A stretch of DNA of 51,841 nucleotides from Calidithermus roseus. Its GTDB lineage: Bacteria; Deinococcota; Deinococci; Deinococcales; Thermaceae. The notes below the pieces were generated by a model that saw only the letters and a list, made by a program, of their open reading frames with translations, was not told where the DNA came from and ran no database searches. Positions 51,600 to 51,841 of this stretch are shown here, piece by piece; within the stretch, counting starts at the first letter, position 1; each line of letters starts with the position of its first letter. Both the position numbers and the translations under genes were made by a program. Location: contig NZ_QWLA01000016.1 in assembly GCF_003574095.1 (NCBI RefSeq), positions 1-51,841 on the forward strand, written 5' to 3'.

Positions 51600-51841
51600 T
51601 CAGCTTTCCCGGTTTTTCTTCTTGGTGAACCTTTCCGCCTCCCAGGGCGCAGAAGCCCCCCAGATCACCTCGGGGTCGGTGAGCCAGTAGTAGCTGCCGC
51701 CGTAGGTTTTGTGCCAGATATTCGCCCATAACGCCGCATGAGCCCCGGAGCCAGCCTGGACAAAGGTGTAGGCGGGCACCTCAAAACCCCTGGGCAGCCG
51801 CACATCCCTGCCCAAATCGGGGGGAGGGGGCAGCTTGGGGG
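51600..51841 (-). CDS. C-terminal part of an unknown protein running off the right edge
   Basis: The frame is open to the edge of the window. The visible end reads LPPPPDLGRDVRLPRGFEVP, AYTFVQAGSGAHAALWANIW, then SYYWLTDPEVIWGASAPWEA and a basic tail. The proline-rich segment followed by a compact domain could be the C-terminus of a larger modular protein, but no family is recognised. An internal GTG or TTG start near 51815 cannot be excluded. Confidence 0.5.
   Translation of the reverse strand, partial: PKLPPPPDLGRDVRLPRGFEVPAYTFVQAGSGAHAALWANIWHKTYGGSYYWLTDPEVIWGASAPWEAERFTKKKNRES

Overview
The window looks like chromosomal DNA of a Thermaceae bacterium (Deinococcus-Thermus), most likely Meiothermus or a close relative. 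The reasons are the GC-rich sequence crowded with CTCGAG, a Lon protease and an EF-G-2 paralogue that I recognise as the Thermus/Meiothermus types, and several genes whose -10 box (TAnnnT) sits only 6-7 nt before the start codon, the leaderless arrangement common in this phylum. The genus call is recognition from memory, not a database result.

Layout. 0-6.4 kb: end of an E1-like (MoeB/ThiF) gene, a JAMM protease, a DUF2461 protein, EF-G-2, a secreted protein and a VWA membrane protein. 6.5-10.7 kb: pyrimidine synthesis, with a PyrR-type attenuator ahead of pyrR-pyrB-pyrC and a convergent pyrD. 10.7-13.6 kb: beta-carbonic anhydrase, malonate/methylmalonate semialdehyde dehydrogenase and a bacteriohemerythrin lacking one iron-ligand histidine. 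13.6-20.9 kb: a LacI-controlled polyol locus (ABC uptake genes without an ATPase, two zinc dehydrogenases, one SDR). 20.8-37.4 kb: pyrimidine breakdown, comprising an aminotransferase, a PucR-type regulator, a ureidopropionase-like amidase, two NMT1-type ABC uptake sets sharing one ATPase, cytosine deaminase, dihydropyrimidinase, an embedded Uma2-family nuclease, and PreA/PreT. DinB and DUF1905 genes lie inside this block. 37.7-44 kb: a lipoprotein, a small leaderless gene, lon, a 27-residue membrane peptide, an FAD oxidoreductase, a membrane winged-helix protein and miaB. 44.2-47.8 kb: a second CUT1-type sugar ABC operon without an ATPase, and a secreted protein. 47.9-51.8 kb: a 3' remnant of a tRNA-Arg(CCT) gene that looks like the left attachment site of an integrated element, then AT-richer and decayed DNA, an Xis-like gene interrupted by a 1009-bp insertion sequence with 13-bp perfect terminal repeats, and three small unknown genes.

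How the genes work together. The pyrimidine-breakdown genes give a complete reductive route: cytosine to uracil (deaminase), dihydrouracil (PreAT), ureidopropionate (dihydropyrimidinase), beta-alanine (amidase), malonate semialdehyde (aminotransferase) and acetyl-CoA (dehydrogenase). These genes lie in three separate minus-strand transcription units. Upstream of each I find the same 16-bp element, GCAATGGACAnnGTGT, overlapping the -35 of a similarly built promoter (TTGCGY, 17-18 bp, TAnnnT). The PucR-type protein encoded in the locus is the obvious candidate to bind it. This shared element, which joins an outlying gene about 24 kb away to the main operon, is the most interesting signal in the window.
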